64,000 nt of DNA from NCBI GenBank assembly GCA_018388625.1, contig CP074402.1, forward strand, positions 5,208,001 to 5,272,000, in the 5' to 3' direction. Origin of the DNA: Nocardiopsis eucommiae. GTDB lineage: Bacteria; Actinomycetota; Actinomycetes; Streptosporangiales; Streptosporangiaceae. The notes under the pieces are model-generated. The model worked only from the letters and a program-made list of their open reading frames with translations, did no database searches and had not been told where the DNA came from. Numbering within the stretch: position 1 is the first letter of the stretch; the number at the start of each line of letters is the position of its first letter. The translations under genes and the position numbers were made by a program. Below, piece after piece: positions 26,004-35,128 of this stretch.

Positions 26004-26759
26004 GTGGAATCCCCCCGTTCCGCCCTGGCCCTGGCCGGTGCCCTGTCCCTTCTCCTGTCCGGGTGCACGCTCTTCCCCTCCGCCGACCGGCCCTGGTACG
26101 AGGAGGCCGACACGGAGGCACTGCTCGACGCCCTGGCCGACGCCACCGCGCTGGCCGACGACTACACGCTCGACGTGGGGTTCGGGCCGCGCTCCGAGGA
26201 GGACGCCCGGACGCTGCTCACCTACGAGGTGTCGAGCTCCCCCGCCGCCGTGCGGGCCACACTGAGGACCCCGGAGGGCCCCGAACTGGTGGTGGTCCAC
26301 CCGGAGGGAGGGCAGGCCCTGCTGCACGACTCCCAGGACCTGCTGGGCGCCCCCACCGAGTGGGTCCGGGGCGACGCCCTGCTCCCCTCGCCCTCCCCCG
26401 CCGAGGTGCTCGATCTCGGCTCCCTGGCCGATCTGGTCGGGCTGCTGTCCGGGATGGAGGGCGCCGAGCCCGGCCCCGCCGAGGACGTCGGGAACACCGG
26501 GACGCTCCCCCTCCACGGGGTCCTGCCCGCGCTGGCGGACGGCGCCGGGCCCGGAGAGCGGGCCGCCCTCGCGCCCCTGCTCGGCGACGACGTGTCCGGG
26601 CACCTGGACGTGTCCGTCTGGGTGGACGCCGAGGGCTTCCCGGTCCGGATGGAGTCCTCCGGCCCCGTCTCGTCGCTGTGGCTGGAGTTCTCCGAGCGGG
26701 GCGGGACCAGCTTCCACGTTCCCAACGGCGACGAGGTCAGCGAGCCCGTCCGGGACTGA
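26004..26759 (+). CDS. Lipoprotein of unknown function, paralogue of the next gene
   Basis: 251 residues from a GTG, with AAGGAG 12 bases before it. The first 20 residues are a lipoprotein signal ending in the lipobox LLSGC, so it should be anchored outside the membrane. The body has no enzyme motif I know. The C-terminus, with VWVDAEGFPVRMESSG then SLWLEFSERGGTSFHVP, closely parallels the next gene and recalls the C-terminal strands of actinobacterial LppX/LprG-type lipid-binding lipoproteins. It is on the strand opposite to its ribosomal neighbours. Confidence 0.8.
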   Translation: MESPRSALALAGALSLLLSGCTLFPSADRPWYEEADTEALLDALADATALADDYTLDVGFGPRSEEDARTLLTYEVSSSPAAVRATLRTPEGPELVVVHPEGGQALLHDSQDLLGAPTEWVRGDALLPSPSPAEVLDLGSLADLVGLLSGMEGAEPGPAEDVGNTGTLPLHGVLPALADGAGPGERAALAPLLGDDVSGHLDVSVWVDAEGFPVRMESSGPVSSLWLEFSERGGTSFHVPNGDEVSEPVRD

Positions 26760-26873
26760 CTCGGCCCCCTCGGGAACCGTTTGCCAGAAATGTCCGTCTG
26801 ACATGCGAACATGATGACTTACTTGGGCGTCCCCGCTCTCTGACGCGCCCTCTTAGAGAAAGCACACGTACGC

Positions 26874-27712
26874 GTGAACACCCGCACTCCGGCCCTCATC
26901 GCCGCCGGCTCCCTCTCCCTGGTCCTCGCCCTCACCGCCTGCGGTAACGAGGAGCCCGCGGCCGACGGCGACACCACCGAGGCCTCCCCGCCGGCGCCTC
27001 CCTGGACGACCTGCTGGGCAACCTGGGCTCCAGCACCCAGGAGCTCACCAACTACACCCTCGACATGGAGGTCGTCACCGTCGACCCGACGGCCGAGGGC
27101 GACGTCACCGTCACCTTCAACTACCAGGTGACGGACGACCCCGCGGCGGTGCTGGCCACCGTGGACATGCCCTTCCTGGGCGAGACCATGTACGAGCTGA
27201 TGTCCGGTCAGCTCCCCGAGGGCGTCACCGCCGAGGACCTGAGCGCGTCCACCGTTCTCCTCCTGGAGGGCGGCGACACCCTGATGGCCGACCCCCACGG
27301 CCTCTACGGCTCCGGCACCCCGTGGCTGCGCGGAGACGTCGAGGAGAACGCGGACCCGACCGAGAGCTTCGACGTCGAGGCGCTCCCGGACCTCGCCGGT
27401 GCCTTCTCCGAGCTGGAGGACGTCACCGAGGTCGGCACCGAGGAGATCGACGGCGTCGAGACCACCGTGGTGGAGGGCTCGATGTCCACCGGCGACATCT
27501 CCGAGATGACGGCCGAGGAGCGCGGCGCCGTGGAGCAGCTGTTCGGCGGTGGCCTGGAGAGCACCCTGAACACCAAGCTCTGGCTGGACGCCGACGGCTT
27601 CCCGATGCGCATCGAGTTCTCCGACGACGAGTCCGACGTCTGGATGGAGTTCTCCGCGCTGGGCTCGACCTCCTTCGAGATCCCCGCCGAGGAAGAGATC
27701 GGCACCCTGTAG
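26874..27712 (+). CDS. LppX/LprG-like lipoprotein, one apparent frameshift
   Basis: With one base restored in the C run 26986-26989, this is a 279-residue protein. It starts MNTRTPALIAAGSLSLVLAL and has the lipobox LTAC near residue 24. The mature part has the spacing of LolA-like half-barrels: LTNYTLDMEVVTVDPTAEGD near the start and KLWLDADGFPMRIEFSDD then VWMEFSALGSTSFEIP at the end. It is paralogous to the gene 114 bases upstream. Related LppX/LprG proteins carry lipids or glycolipids; that role is only inferred here. Confidence 0.8.
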
Positions 27713-27728
27713 CACCCCGGGCACGGAA

Positions 27729-27764
27729 ACGGCCCCCGCACTCCCTGAGGAGTGCGGGGGCCGT
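27729..27764. terminator. Bidirectional terminator between the lipoprotein gene and rplA
   Basis: Perfect 16-base arms (27729-27744 and 27749-27764) around a CTGA loop. It serves convergent transcripts: the lipoprotein gene on the plus strand and rplA on the minus strand. Confidence 0.85.
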
Positions 27765-27817
27765 TCTCGTGTCACGAGCCTTGGGCCAAAGCGAAGCGGA
27801 GGCCCAAGAAGACACAG

Positions 27818-28495
27818 CTAGGCGTCGAGCGGGATGCTCGGACCCATCGTCGTGGTGACCACGGCCTTCTTGATGTAGCGGCCCTTGGCGGCGGACGGCT
27901 TGAGGCGGTTGACCTCGTCGATCGCGGCCTGGTAGTTCTCCAGCAGCTTGGGCTCGTCGAACGAGACCTTGCCGATGATGAAGTGCAGGTTCCCGTGGCG
28001 GTCCACGCGGAACTCGATCTTGCCGCCCTTGATCTCGGTCACGGCCTTGGCCACGTCCGGGGTGACGGTACCCGTCTTCGGGTTGGGCATGAGGCCACGC
28101 GGACCGAGCACGCGGCCCAGGCGGCCGACCTTGCCCATGAGGTCCGGGGTGGCCACGACGGAGTCGAAGTCCAGGAAGCCGTTCTGGACCTTCTCGACCA
28201 GGTCGTCGTCACCGACGATGTCGGCGCCCGCGGCACGGGCCTGCTCGGCACGCTCACCGGTCGCGAAGACCAGGACCCGAGCGGTCTTGCCGGTGCCGTT
28301 CGGCAGGTTCACGGTGCCGCGGACCATCTGGTCGGCCTTGCGCGGGTCGACGCCCAGACGCAGGGCGACCTCGACGGTCGCGTCGAACTTGACGTTGGTG
28401 GTCTCCTTGGCCAGCTTCAGAGCCTCGGCGGGGCTGTAGAGCCGGTCGCGGTCCACCAGGTTGTTGGCTTTGCGGTGGTTCTTGCTGCGCTTCAC
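27818..28495 (-). CDS. rplA: 50S ribosomal protein L1
   Basis: 225 residues with the signature LGPRGLMPNPKTGTVTPDV. L1 forms the stalk that moves E-site tRNA and represses the rplKA transcript in many bacteria. It starts MKRSKNHRKANNLVDRDRLY, slightly shorter than many homologues. It is 86 bases after rplK. Confidence 0.97.
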   Translation of the reverse strand: MKRSKNHRKANNLVDRDRLYSPAEALKLAKETTNVKFDATVEVALRLGVDPRKADQMVRGTVNLPNGTGKTARVLVFATGERAEQARAAGADIVGDDDLVEKVQNGFLDFDSVVATPDLMGKVGRLGRVLGPRGLMPNPKTGTVTPDVAKAVTEIKGGKIEFRVDRHGNLHFIIGKVSFDEPKLLENYQAAIDEVNRLKPSAAKGRYIKKAVVTTTMGPSIPLDA

Positions 28496-28581
28496 GCTGT
28501 TCTCCTACGGGAACGTGTGGTCCTAGGGCCAGCGCTGGCCCTGCCACGGTGGTTCTTGCCGTCGAGCAACCCCGAGGGGAG

Positions 28582-29010
28582 CTACTTGACCTCGATGCCC
28601 ATCGAGCGGGCGGTACCGGCGACGATCTTGGACGCGGCCTCGATGTCGTCGGTGTTGAGGTCGGGCAGCTTGGTCTGCGCGATCTCACGGACCTGGTCGG
28701 CGGTGATCGAACCGGCGGTGCTGCGACCCGGGTCGGTGGCGGCCTTGTCCAGCCCGGCGGCCTTCAGGATCAGCCGAGGCGCCGGGGGCGTCTTGGTGAC
28801 GAAGGTGAAGGAACGGTCCTCGTAGATGGAGATCTCGACGGGGATGACGTTGCCGCGCTGGGCTTCCGTAGCAGCGTTGTACTGCTTGCAGAAGTCCATG
28901 ATGTTGACGCCGTGCGGACCGAGAGCGGTACCGACGGGCGGCGCCGGGGTCGCCTGACCGGCGGGGAGCTGCACCTTGACGAGTGCGGCAAGTTTCTTCT
29001 TCGGAGGCAT
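28582..29010 (-). CDS. rplK: 50S ribosomal protein L11
   Basis: 142 residues starting MPPKKKLAALVKVQLPAGQA, with the proline-rich N-terminal domain GQATPAPPVGTALGPHGVNI that binds thiostrepton together with 23S rRNA, and the C-terminal LPDLNTDDIEAASKIVAGTARSMGIEVK, here given as LNTDDIEAASKIVAGTARSM. L11 is the stringent-response sensor partner of RelA. Confidence 0.97.
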   Translation of the reverse strand: MPPKKKLAALVKVQLPAGQATPAPPVGTALGPHGVNIMDFCKQYNAATEAQRGNVIPVEISIYEDRSFTFVTKTPPAPRLILKAAGLDKAATDPGRSTAGSITADQVREIAQTKLPDLNTDDIEAASKIVAGTARSMGIEVK

Positions 29011-29205
29011 ATCGGGTCCTTTGCCTGATCTGCGTTGTGTGCCGATCCCTGCCTCCCCCACGGCGCCACGGGCCACGGGGACCTCGGTGGAGCCGCTGCC
29101 GAAGGAGGCTGTCCGTGCCAGGGGCACGGGGTCACGGCCCGTCGGGACCGGACGGACCGGAGCGCGTTCCGCCCGGGTTCGCACCCGGGCGGTACAGCGC
29201 GACAG

Positions 29206-29233
29206 TGGGTCCGTCCCGCGAGGGACGGACCCA
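29206..29233. terminator. Stem-loop between nusG and rplK
   Basis: Perfect 12-base arms (29206-29217 and 29222-29233) with a four-base loop, and a second hairpin at about 29170-29192, lie in the 281-base nusG-rplK spacer. No T-run follows on the minus strand, so this may be a weak terminator or a leader structure of rplK. Confidence 0.5.
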
Positions 29234-29291
29234 CCAAGTCTACGTCGCCCGGACAGTGGTCCGGGCGGGTTGTGGGAAAGGCCCCACGGGG

Positions 29292-30101
29292 TCAGATCTT
29301 GGCGACCTGGTTGAACGAGAGCTCGACCGGGGTCTCGCGGCCGAAGATCGACACCAGCACCTTGAGCTTCTGGGTGTCGGCGTTGATCTCGCTGACGGTG
29401 GCGGGCAGGGTCGCGAACGGGCCCTCCATGACGGTGACGGACTCGCCGACCTCGTACGCCACGTCGGAGCGGGACTCGGTGCCGCCGCCGGTGGACCGGG
29501 ACTGCTGCGCCTGCTCCGGCTCCTCCTCCGGCTCGGGCGCCAGGAGCTTGGCCACCTCGGTGAGGCTCAGCGGGGCGGGCTTGTTGGACAGGCCCACGAA
29601 TCCGGTGACACCGGGGGTGTTGCGGATGGCCGACCAGGACTCGTCGGTCAGGTCCATGCGGACGAGGACGTAGCCGGGCAGGACCTTCTCGGTGACCTGC
29701 TGGCGCTTGCCGCTCTTGACCTCGGTGACCTCGTGCTCGGGCACCTCGACCTGGAAGATGTACTCCTCCATGTTGAGGGACTGGGTGCGGCTCTCGACGT
29801 TGGCCTTGACCCGCTTCTCGTAGCCCGCGTAGGTGTGCACGACGTACCAGTCGCCGGGCAGGAGGACGAGCTCGTTGCGGAACTCCTCGACGGGGTCGAG
29901 ACGGGGCAGCTCGGGCTCCGCGTCGGCCTCTTCGGCGTCCTCGGTGCTCTCGTCGGCCTCTTCGGTCTGCTCCGGGCTGTCGGCGTCGGTCGGCTCGACC
30001 GCTTCCTCGGACAGTTCGCCCGCCAGGCCGGTCTCTTCCGCCGACGACTGATCCGGCTCCTCTTCGGGGAAGTCGTCAGAGGTCAGTGGGGACTCGGACA
30101 C
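29292..30101 (-). CDS. nusG: Transcription termination/antitermination factor NusG
   Basis: 269 residues. An acidic, disordered N-terminal extension of ~85 residues (E/D/S-rich), typical of actinobacteria, precedes the NGN domain (WYVVHTYAGYEKRVKANVE) and the C-terminal KOW domain (YEVGESVTVMEGPFATLPAT). NusG bridges RNA polymerase to S10 and to Rho. It lies between secE and rplK as usual. Confidence 0.96.
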   Translation of the reverse strand: MSESPLTSDDFPEEEPDQSSAEETGLAGELSEEAVEPTDADSPEQTEEADESTEDAEEADAEPELPRLDPVEEFRNELVLLPGDWYVVHTYAGYEKRVKANVESRTQSLNMEEYIFQVEVPEHEVTEVKSGKRQQVTEKVLPGYVLVRMDLTDESWSAIRNTPGVTGFVGLSNKPAPLSLTEVAKLLAPEPEEEPEQAQQSRSTGGGTESRSDVAYEVGESVTVMEGPFATLPATVSEINADTQKLKVLVSIFGRETPVELSFNQVAKI

Positions 30102-30316
30102 GGCTGCTCTTTCTCTCGTCGGATTCGCTAGTGCGCACGACGCACACCGAAAACGGGCCGTGCGTCGAACCCAGTCCTGCCAGCTTACGGTCTCTCCGGG
30201 CGAAGCGGGACCAACGCGCGGACGAGCGTGACCGGACGAGGGCCGGTCGGGAGGAACCGGGTGAAGGTGGGCACGGCCACCGTCGAGGACGCCCCGGAGG
30301 GCGCACGGGGTGGGAG

Positions 30317-30571
30317 CTAGGCTCCGGCCGGACGGCCGAAGGTGCCGTAGAGCCAGGTCACGGCCTCACCGAAGGCGAAGTCGGCCAGGGAGACGTAGGC
30401 GAGGACGATCACGACGAACACCATGACGACGATGGTGTAGGTGACCAGTTCCTTGCGCGTGGGCCAGCGGACCTTGCGGAGTTCTCCGACGACCTGCTTG
30501 GTGAACGTCACCGGACCGGTACGACGCTTCGGCTCCTTGTCGGGCTTCGCGTCGGCGTCAGTCTGAGTCAC
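30317..30571 (-). CDS. secE: Protein translocase subunit SecE
   Basis: 84 residues: a charged N-terminus, the conserved FTKQVVGELRKVRWPTRKEL amphipathic helix, and one membrane segment (TIVVMVFVVIVLAYVSLADF). It clamps SecY in the Sec translocon. GTG start at 30571. It follows tRNA-Trp and precedes nusG, the standard order. Confidence 0.95.
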   Translation of the reverse strand: MTQTDADAKPDKEPKRRTGPVTFTKQVVGELRKVRWPTRKELVTYTIVVMVFVVIVLAYVSLADFAFGEAVTWLYGTFGRPAGA

Positions 30572-30672
30572 CTGGGGTCCTTAGGGTCGCGGGTTGCTTC
30601 GTATCCCCGTAGTTCCGTCGCCCCGCGGCCGGGGTGACGACGGATGCGACACCCCGACCACACGCGGACTTG

Positions 30673-30745
30673 CAGGGCAGGAGGGACTCGAACCCCCAAC
30701 CGCCGGTTTTGGAGACCGGTGCTCTGCCAATTGAGCCACTGCCCT
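30673..30745 (-). tRNA. tRNA-Trp (anticodon CCA)
   Basis: 73-base cloverleaf: acceptor arms AGGGCAG and CTGCCCT, anticodon loop CTCCAAA giving CCA, TPsiC arm GGTTCGAGTCC. No CCA end is encoded. It is just upstream of secE, with which it is probably co-transcribed. The 433 bases between it and the adenosine deaminase gene hold no gene I can support. Confidence 0.95.
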
Positions 30746-31178
30746 TAGCGGAAACTGCGTTCCCCACCATAGCCGGTCCGGAGTGCTGTCGCACACCCTT
30801 GTGGATGTGACGCCCGCACGCGACCGGCCGACGCGGTGAGTGTACGCCCTCACCACCGCCGGGGACAAACCGGTTCCGCCTCCGCGCCGGAGCCGCGAAA
30901 GCGCACGTGACAGGACGGGGACGAGACTGAGCGACCCCGGGTCCCCGCGCCTATCGGCCCCCGTCTCCGAGTCCGCCACCTGGTGACCACCGGCGGCAGG
31001 CGGGCCATCCACGAGGCCCTCGCCGCCAGCCCGGGCCCGGGCGGCGCGGACCTGGCGGAGGGTGGTAGCCGTGTCCAGAAGCCGCTGCCCGAGGCGGAGC
31101 AGCCCCGCCGCGCGTCGGCCGTTGTGGTGTTGGCCATTCCTGGCACGCCCGGTGCCCTTCATACGGCAGGCTTGGTTC

Positions 31179-32228
31179 ATGGAGACACCGACCACCGCCC
31201 GCCGGCTGGACCGGCTGCCCAAGGCCCACCTGCACCTGCACTTCACCGGCTCGATGCGCCACGGCACGCTGGTGGAACTGGCCGAGGAGCGCGGGGTGCA
31301 CCTGCCCCAGGCGCTGGTGAAGGAGTGGCCGCCCAAGCTCAGGGCCACCGACGAACGCGGATGGTTCCGCTTCCAGCGCCTCTACGACATCGCCCGGTCG
31401 GTGCTGCGCAGACCCGAGGACATCCACCGTCTCCTGCTGGAGGCCGCGGAGGACGAGCGGGACGCGGGTTCGGGCTGGTTGGAGATCCAGGTCGACCCCA
31501 GCGGGTACGCGTCGCTCTTCGACGGCCTCACCGCGACCCTGGAGCTGATCCTGGACGCCGCCCGGGTGGCGGAGCGCGAGACCGGGGTGGCGATCGGTCT
31601 GATGGTGGCCGCCAACCGGACCCGCCACCCGCTCGACGCCCGGGCCCTGGCCCGCCTGGCCGCCCAGTACTCGGGGCGGGGCGTGGTCTCGTTCGGGCTG
31701 AACAACGACGAGCGGCGCGGACGCGCCCGTGAGTTCGAGGCGGCCTTCCGGATCGCCAAGCGCGCGGGGCTGCTCTCCACGCCCCACGGCGGGGAACTCA
31801 ACGGCCCGCGCAGCGTCCTGGAGTGCCTGGACGAGCTGGACGCCGACCGGATCGGCCACGGGGTACGCGCCGTGGAGGACCCCTACCTCCTGGAGCGCAT
31901 CGCGACCCAGGAGGTGACCCTGGAGGTCTGCCCGACCTCCAACGTGGGCCTCGGGGTGTTCGAGGAACTGGAGCGCGTCCCGCTGCGCAGGCTGTACCAG
32001 GCGGGGGCCCCGATCGCCCTGGGCACCGACGACCCCCTGCTGTTCGGCCCGCGTCTGGTGGAGCAGTACCGGATCGCGCGGGAGGTGTTCGGGTTCACCG
32101 ACACCGAGCTTGCCGACCTGGCGCGGATGTCCATCCGGGGCGCCGGGGCGCCCGACTCCCTGAAGAAGCAGATGCTCTCCGGGGTGGACGACTGGCTGGC
32201 CGCCGAGCCGGAGCTCCTGGAGGGGTGA
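31179..32228 (+). CDS. Adenosine deaminase family protein
   Basis: 349 residues. The family deaminates adenosine to inosine, or related 6-aminopurine nucleosides, in purine salvage. Zinc ligands are visible: HLHLHFTGS near residue 20 (H-x-H), TPHGGE and RIGHGVRAV in the middle, and GTDDP near residue 285. The start ATG at 31179 gives METPTTARRLDRLPKAHLH; longer upstream starts are not conserved. The usual LDG of adenosine deaminases after the H-x-H is FTG here, so the exact substrate is uncertain. Confidence 0.9.
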   Translation: METPTTARRLDRLPKAHLHLHFTGSMRHGTLVELAEERGVHLPQALVKEWPPKLRATDERGWFRFQRLYDIARSVLRRPEDIHRLLLEAAEDERDAGSGWLEIQVDPSGYASLFDGLTATLELILDAARVAERETGVAIGLMVAANRTRHPLDARALARLAAQYSGRGVVSFGLNNDERRGRAREFEAAFRIAKRAGLLSTPHGGELNGPRSVLECLDELDADRIGHGVRAVEDPYLLERIATQEVTLEVCPTSNVGLGVFEELERVPLRRLYQAGAPIALGTDDPLLFGPRLVEQYRIAREVFGFTDTELADLARMSIRGAGAPDSLKKQMLSGVDDWLAAEPELLEG

Positions 32229-32258
32229 ACGGGCGGGGGCGACCCCCGCCCGGCGCGC

Positions 32259-32852
32259 TCAGGCCAGGAGCATCCACGCGCCCTGGCCGAGCATCGCCGC
32301 TCCCGCGACGAAGAACAGCACGGCGGCACCGATCTGGATGGCCCGCTCGGGGAGCTTCTTGCCGAGGACCGCGCCGATCGCGATGGCGATGGCGTCGGCG
32401 GCGACCATGCCGACGGTGGAGCCGATCCACACGGGGAGCCAGTGGTACTGGGTGCCCACGGTGATGGTGGCGAGCATGGTCTTGTCACCGAGCTCGGCCA
32501 CGAGGAAGACCACGAACACGGTCATGAAGCCGGAGCGGATGCGGCGGGAGGCGGCGCGTGCCTCGTCCTTGTCGGACATCTCGTCGCCGCGCAGGGTCCA
32601 CAGTCCGAAGACGAGGAAGGCGAGCCCGGCCACGAGGGTGAGCCAGTCGGTGGGGATGGCCGCGCCGAGGACCTCGGCGATGAACACGCTGCCCAGGTGC
32701 ACCACGGCGGTGGCGACGGTGATGCCGAGGATCACCGTGAGGGCGCGGTAACGGGTCGCCAGGGACATCGCGACCAACTGGGTCTTGTCGCCCATTTCGG
32801 CGATGAAGATGGCGCCCGCGCTCACGCCGAGTCCGACCAGAAAAGCTGACAT
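32259..32852 (-). CDS. UPF0016/GDT1 family cation exporter (probably Mn2+)
   Basis: 197-residue membrane protein with about six helices and the two family signatures E-x-G-D-K-T: EMGDKTQLVAMSLA near residue 19 and ELGDKTMLATITVG near residue 118. Proteins of this family (Gdt1, TMEM165, MneA) export manganese or calcium. The likely manganese riboswitch just upstream supports Mn2+. It is convergent with the deaminase gene, 30 bases apart. Confidence 0.9.
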   Translation of the reverse strand: MSAFLVGLGVSAGAIFIAEMGDKTQLVAMSLATRYRALTVILGITVATAVVHLGSVFIAEVLGAAIPTDWLTLVAGLAFLVFGLWTLRGDEMSDKDEARAASRRIRSGFMTVFVVFLVAELGDKTMLATITVGTQYHWLPVWIGSTVGMVAADAIAIAIGAVLGKKLPERAIQIGAAVLFFVAGAAMLGQGAWMLLA

Positions 32853-32914
32853 GGTTCTCCCGCTGTCCGTGATGGGCAGAAGGAGGCGGAGAACGCCCCT
32901 TCAACCCGGTCGTT

Positions 32915-33025
32915 TCCTACCGGGTCAAAGGTCTCGTCCGCCCGTTGCGCTGGGCTCACGCGGCCGGGACGGTGGCGTCCAGTGTGTCGACCGCGCGCAT
33001 TGGGGACTACTCCCCTTCGACGCTC
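32915..33025 (-). promoter_or_regulatory. yybP-ykoY-type manganese riboswitch
   Basis: On the minus strand the leader of the exporter contains AAGGGGAGTAG (about 33007-33017) and, some 80 bases later, GACGAGACCTTTGACC (about 32923-32938), the two conserved halves of the yybP-ykoY aptamer (GGGGAGUAG and GAGACCUUUG). A hairpin ACCCGGT/ACCGGGT follows (about 32900-32925) and could be the expression platform. These riboswitches switch on Mn2+ exporters when Mn2+ is high. Confidence 0.8.
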
Positions 33026-33236
33026 ACGACGTTACCAGAACCATTGTTGATTGCAATTTATTGATCTGTCGAATTCATTTATCAGGTGGGCCTGATAAAG
33101 GTGTTTGCTGCGCCTAACTTATTTCTTGGTCAGATCGTCACGGGCCGTACCGCCCCGCTGACGCTGGGAGTCCTGGCAACCGGCGAACCGCCTCACGCGT
33201 CCCTCCGGTCACATTCCCCAACACGAGGAGCTCCCC

Positions 33237-33545
33237 GTGCACCGCAAGACACCCCTGGTCCTGAGCGCGCTCATGACACCGCTGCTCCTGGCCGGATGCG
33301 CGGCGGAGGCCTACGACCAGGACGCGCACCGCGACATGGTCGAGTCCTACGGCGCCCGGACCAACGACATGGACTCCGTCACCCGGGTGACCAGGGCGGC
33401 CTGCGACGCGGAGAGCGCGTCGGCCTGGACCGACGCCTACCTGGACCAGGGCAGCGACCCCGGTCTCCTCGTCATCGGCGTCGACCAGATGTGCCCCGAC
33501 CGCCTCGGGGAGTTCGAGGAGGCCCTGGAGCCCCACGGATGGTGA
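33237..33545 (+). CDS. Small lipoprotein, possibly DUF732-like
   Basis: 102 residues from a GTG with GAGGAG seven bases upstream. A lipoprotein signal ends in LLAGC (cysteine near residue 21). The mature part has two cysteines (RAACDAE and QMCPDRLGEF), a spacing that recalls DUF732 proteins of actinobacteria. No function can be assigned. Its upstream region (33030-33130) is unusually AT-rich for this window. Confidence 0.7.
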   Translation: MHRKTPLVLSALMTPLLLAGCAAEAYDQDAHRDMVESYGARTNDMDSVTRVTRAACDAESASAWTDAYLDQGSDPGLLVIGVDQMCPDRLGEFEEALEPHGW

Positions 33546-33554
33546 CCGCCGGGC

Positions 33555-34624
33555 TCAGAGGCTGACGCCGAGCATCACCGGCTCGTTGACCAGGCGCACC
33601 CCGAAGGCCGCCTCGACCCCGGCCCGCACCTCGCGGGCCAGGTCCAGGAGGTCCGCGGTGGTGGCGCCGCCGGGGTTGGTGAGGGCCAGGGTGTGCTTGC
33701 CCGAGATCCGCGCGGGGCCGTCGCCGTAGCCCTTGGTGAACCCCGCCCGGTCGATCAGCCAGGCGGCGGAGAGCTTCACGTTGCCCGCGCCGTCGGGGTG
33801 CCCCGGGACCTCGGTGTCGGCGCCCAGGCGCGCGAGGGCCCGCTCGCGGAAGGCCGCGTACTCCTCGGCCGACAGGACGGGGTTGGTGAAGAACGACCCC
33901 GCGCTGCGGGTGTCGGGGTCGGCGGGGTCCAGGACCATGCCCTTGCCCCGGCGCAGCCCGAGGACGACCTCGCGGGCCCGGGCCAGCGGCACCCGCTCCC
34001 CGCGTCCACGCCCATGGTGCGGGCCACCTCGGCGTACCGGACGGGGCGGCTCAGCGGCCCCCTGCGCAGCTCGAAGACGACCTCGCACACCACGTACCGG
34101 TCGTGGCCCTTGAAGGCGCTGTCGCGGTAGGTGAAGCCGCAGTCGGCGTTGGAGAGCGTGACCAGTTCCCCGGTGGTGCGGTCCAGGACCAGCACCTCAC
34201 GGACGGTCTGGCTGACGTCCTGGCCGTACGCGCCCACGTTCTGGATGGGGGTGGAGCCCACCCGGCCGGGGATGCCGGAGAGGAACTCGACACCGTTGAG
34301 CCCCTCGGCGACGGTCCGCTCCACCAGCGGGTCCCACTCCACGCCCGCGTCCGCCCTCAGCAGGACGATCTCCTCGCCGGTCTCCGGGTCGGTACCGGCC
34401 TCGGTCGTGGTGACGCCCTGGGAGGCGACCAGAACCACCGTGCCGGGGAACCCGTCGTCGGCGACGACCAGGTTGCTGCCGCCGCCGAGCACGAGGACGC
34501 GCTCACCCGTGCGGTCGGCCTCGGTGACGAGGGCGACGAGCTCGTCGGTGGAACCGGCGGTCCGGAAGACCTTGGCGGGGCCGCCCAGGCCGAGGGTGGT
34601 GTGGTCAGCGAGCATCGTGGACAC
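33555..34624 (-). CDS. murB: UDP-N-acetylenolpyruvoylglucosamine reductase, one apparent frameshift
   Basis: FAD enzyme that makes UDP-MurNAc for peptidoglycan. The FAD-binding part (HTTLGLGGPAKVFRTAGS and VLGGGSNLVVADDGFPGTV) and the GIPGRVGSTPIQNVGAYGQD active-site segment, with its YRDSAFKGHDRYVV continuation, are intact. The frame breaks in the C run 33998-34001; one added base joins it to LARAREVVLGLRRGKGMVLD, SAGSFFTNPVLS and SGKHTLALTNPGGATTADLL, giving 356 residues. MurB is essential, so the break is probably an error. Confidence 0.93.
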
Positions 34625-34684
34625 GGGGCATACCTCTTGGAGAGAACGAACGCGGGTGCGGATGGATCGGTCGCGGCCGGGCGG

Positions 34685-35113
34685 CTACGGGGCCAGGCGG
34701 ACCACGGCGGAGGCCTTGGCCAGGACCTTCGCGCCGCCGGAGCGGGCGGTGAGCAGAACGGTGACGGTGCCGTCGTCGTTCTTGGCCTTCACCTTGCCGC
34801 TGACGGTGATCTCGGCGCCCTGGTCGTCGTCCGGGACCACCACGGGCGCGGAGAAGCGCACCGAGTAGTCGACCACGCTGCCGGGGTCCCCGGTCCAGTC
34901 GGTGACGACCCGGCCGGCCTCGGCCATGGTGAACATGCCGTGCGCGATCACGTCGGGCAGACCGACCGACTTGGCGAACCGCTCGTTCCAGTGGATCGGG
35001 TTGAAGTCACCCGAGGCCCCCGCGTAGCGGACCAGGTCCAGGCGGCGGACCGGGAAGGTCCGCTCGGGGATCTGGGTGCCGACCTCGACGTCCGCGTGCT
35101 TGATCCTGTTCAC
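34685..35113 (-). CDS. hadB: (3R)-hydroxyacyl-ACP dehydratase-like MaoC subunit HadB
   Basis: 142 residues with the hot-dog/hydratase 2 signature YAGASGDFNPIHWNERFAKS and the helix DVIAHGMFTMAEAGRVV. With HadA it forms the fatty-acid dehydratase of actinobacteria. It lies 15 bases after hadA and 60 bases before murB, a common core arrangement. Confidence 0.92.
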   Translation of the reverse strand: MNRIKHADVEVGTQIPERTFPVRRLDLVRYAGASGDFNPIHWNERFAKSVGLPDVIAHGMFTMAEAGRVVTDWTGDPGSVVDYSVRFSAPVVVPDDDQGAEITVSGKVKAKNDDGTVTVLLTARSGGAKVLAKASAVVRLAP

Positions 35114-35128
35114 TGTCTTCCCCGCTTC

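Noticed and set aside
26819..27775. Minus-strand 318-codon frame over the second lipoprotein gene
   Set aside because: Shadow of the lipoprotein gene; no start signal, no family, and it would run through the bidirectional terminator.
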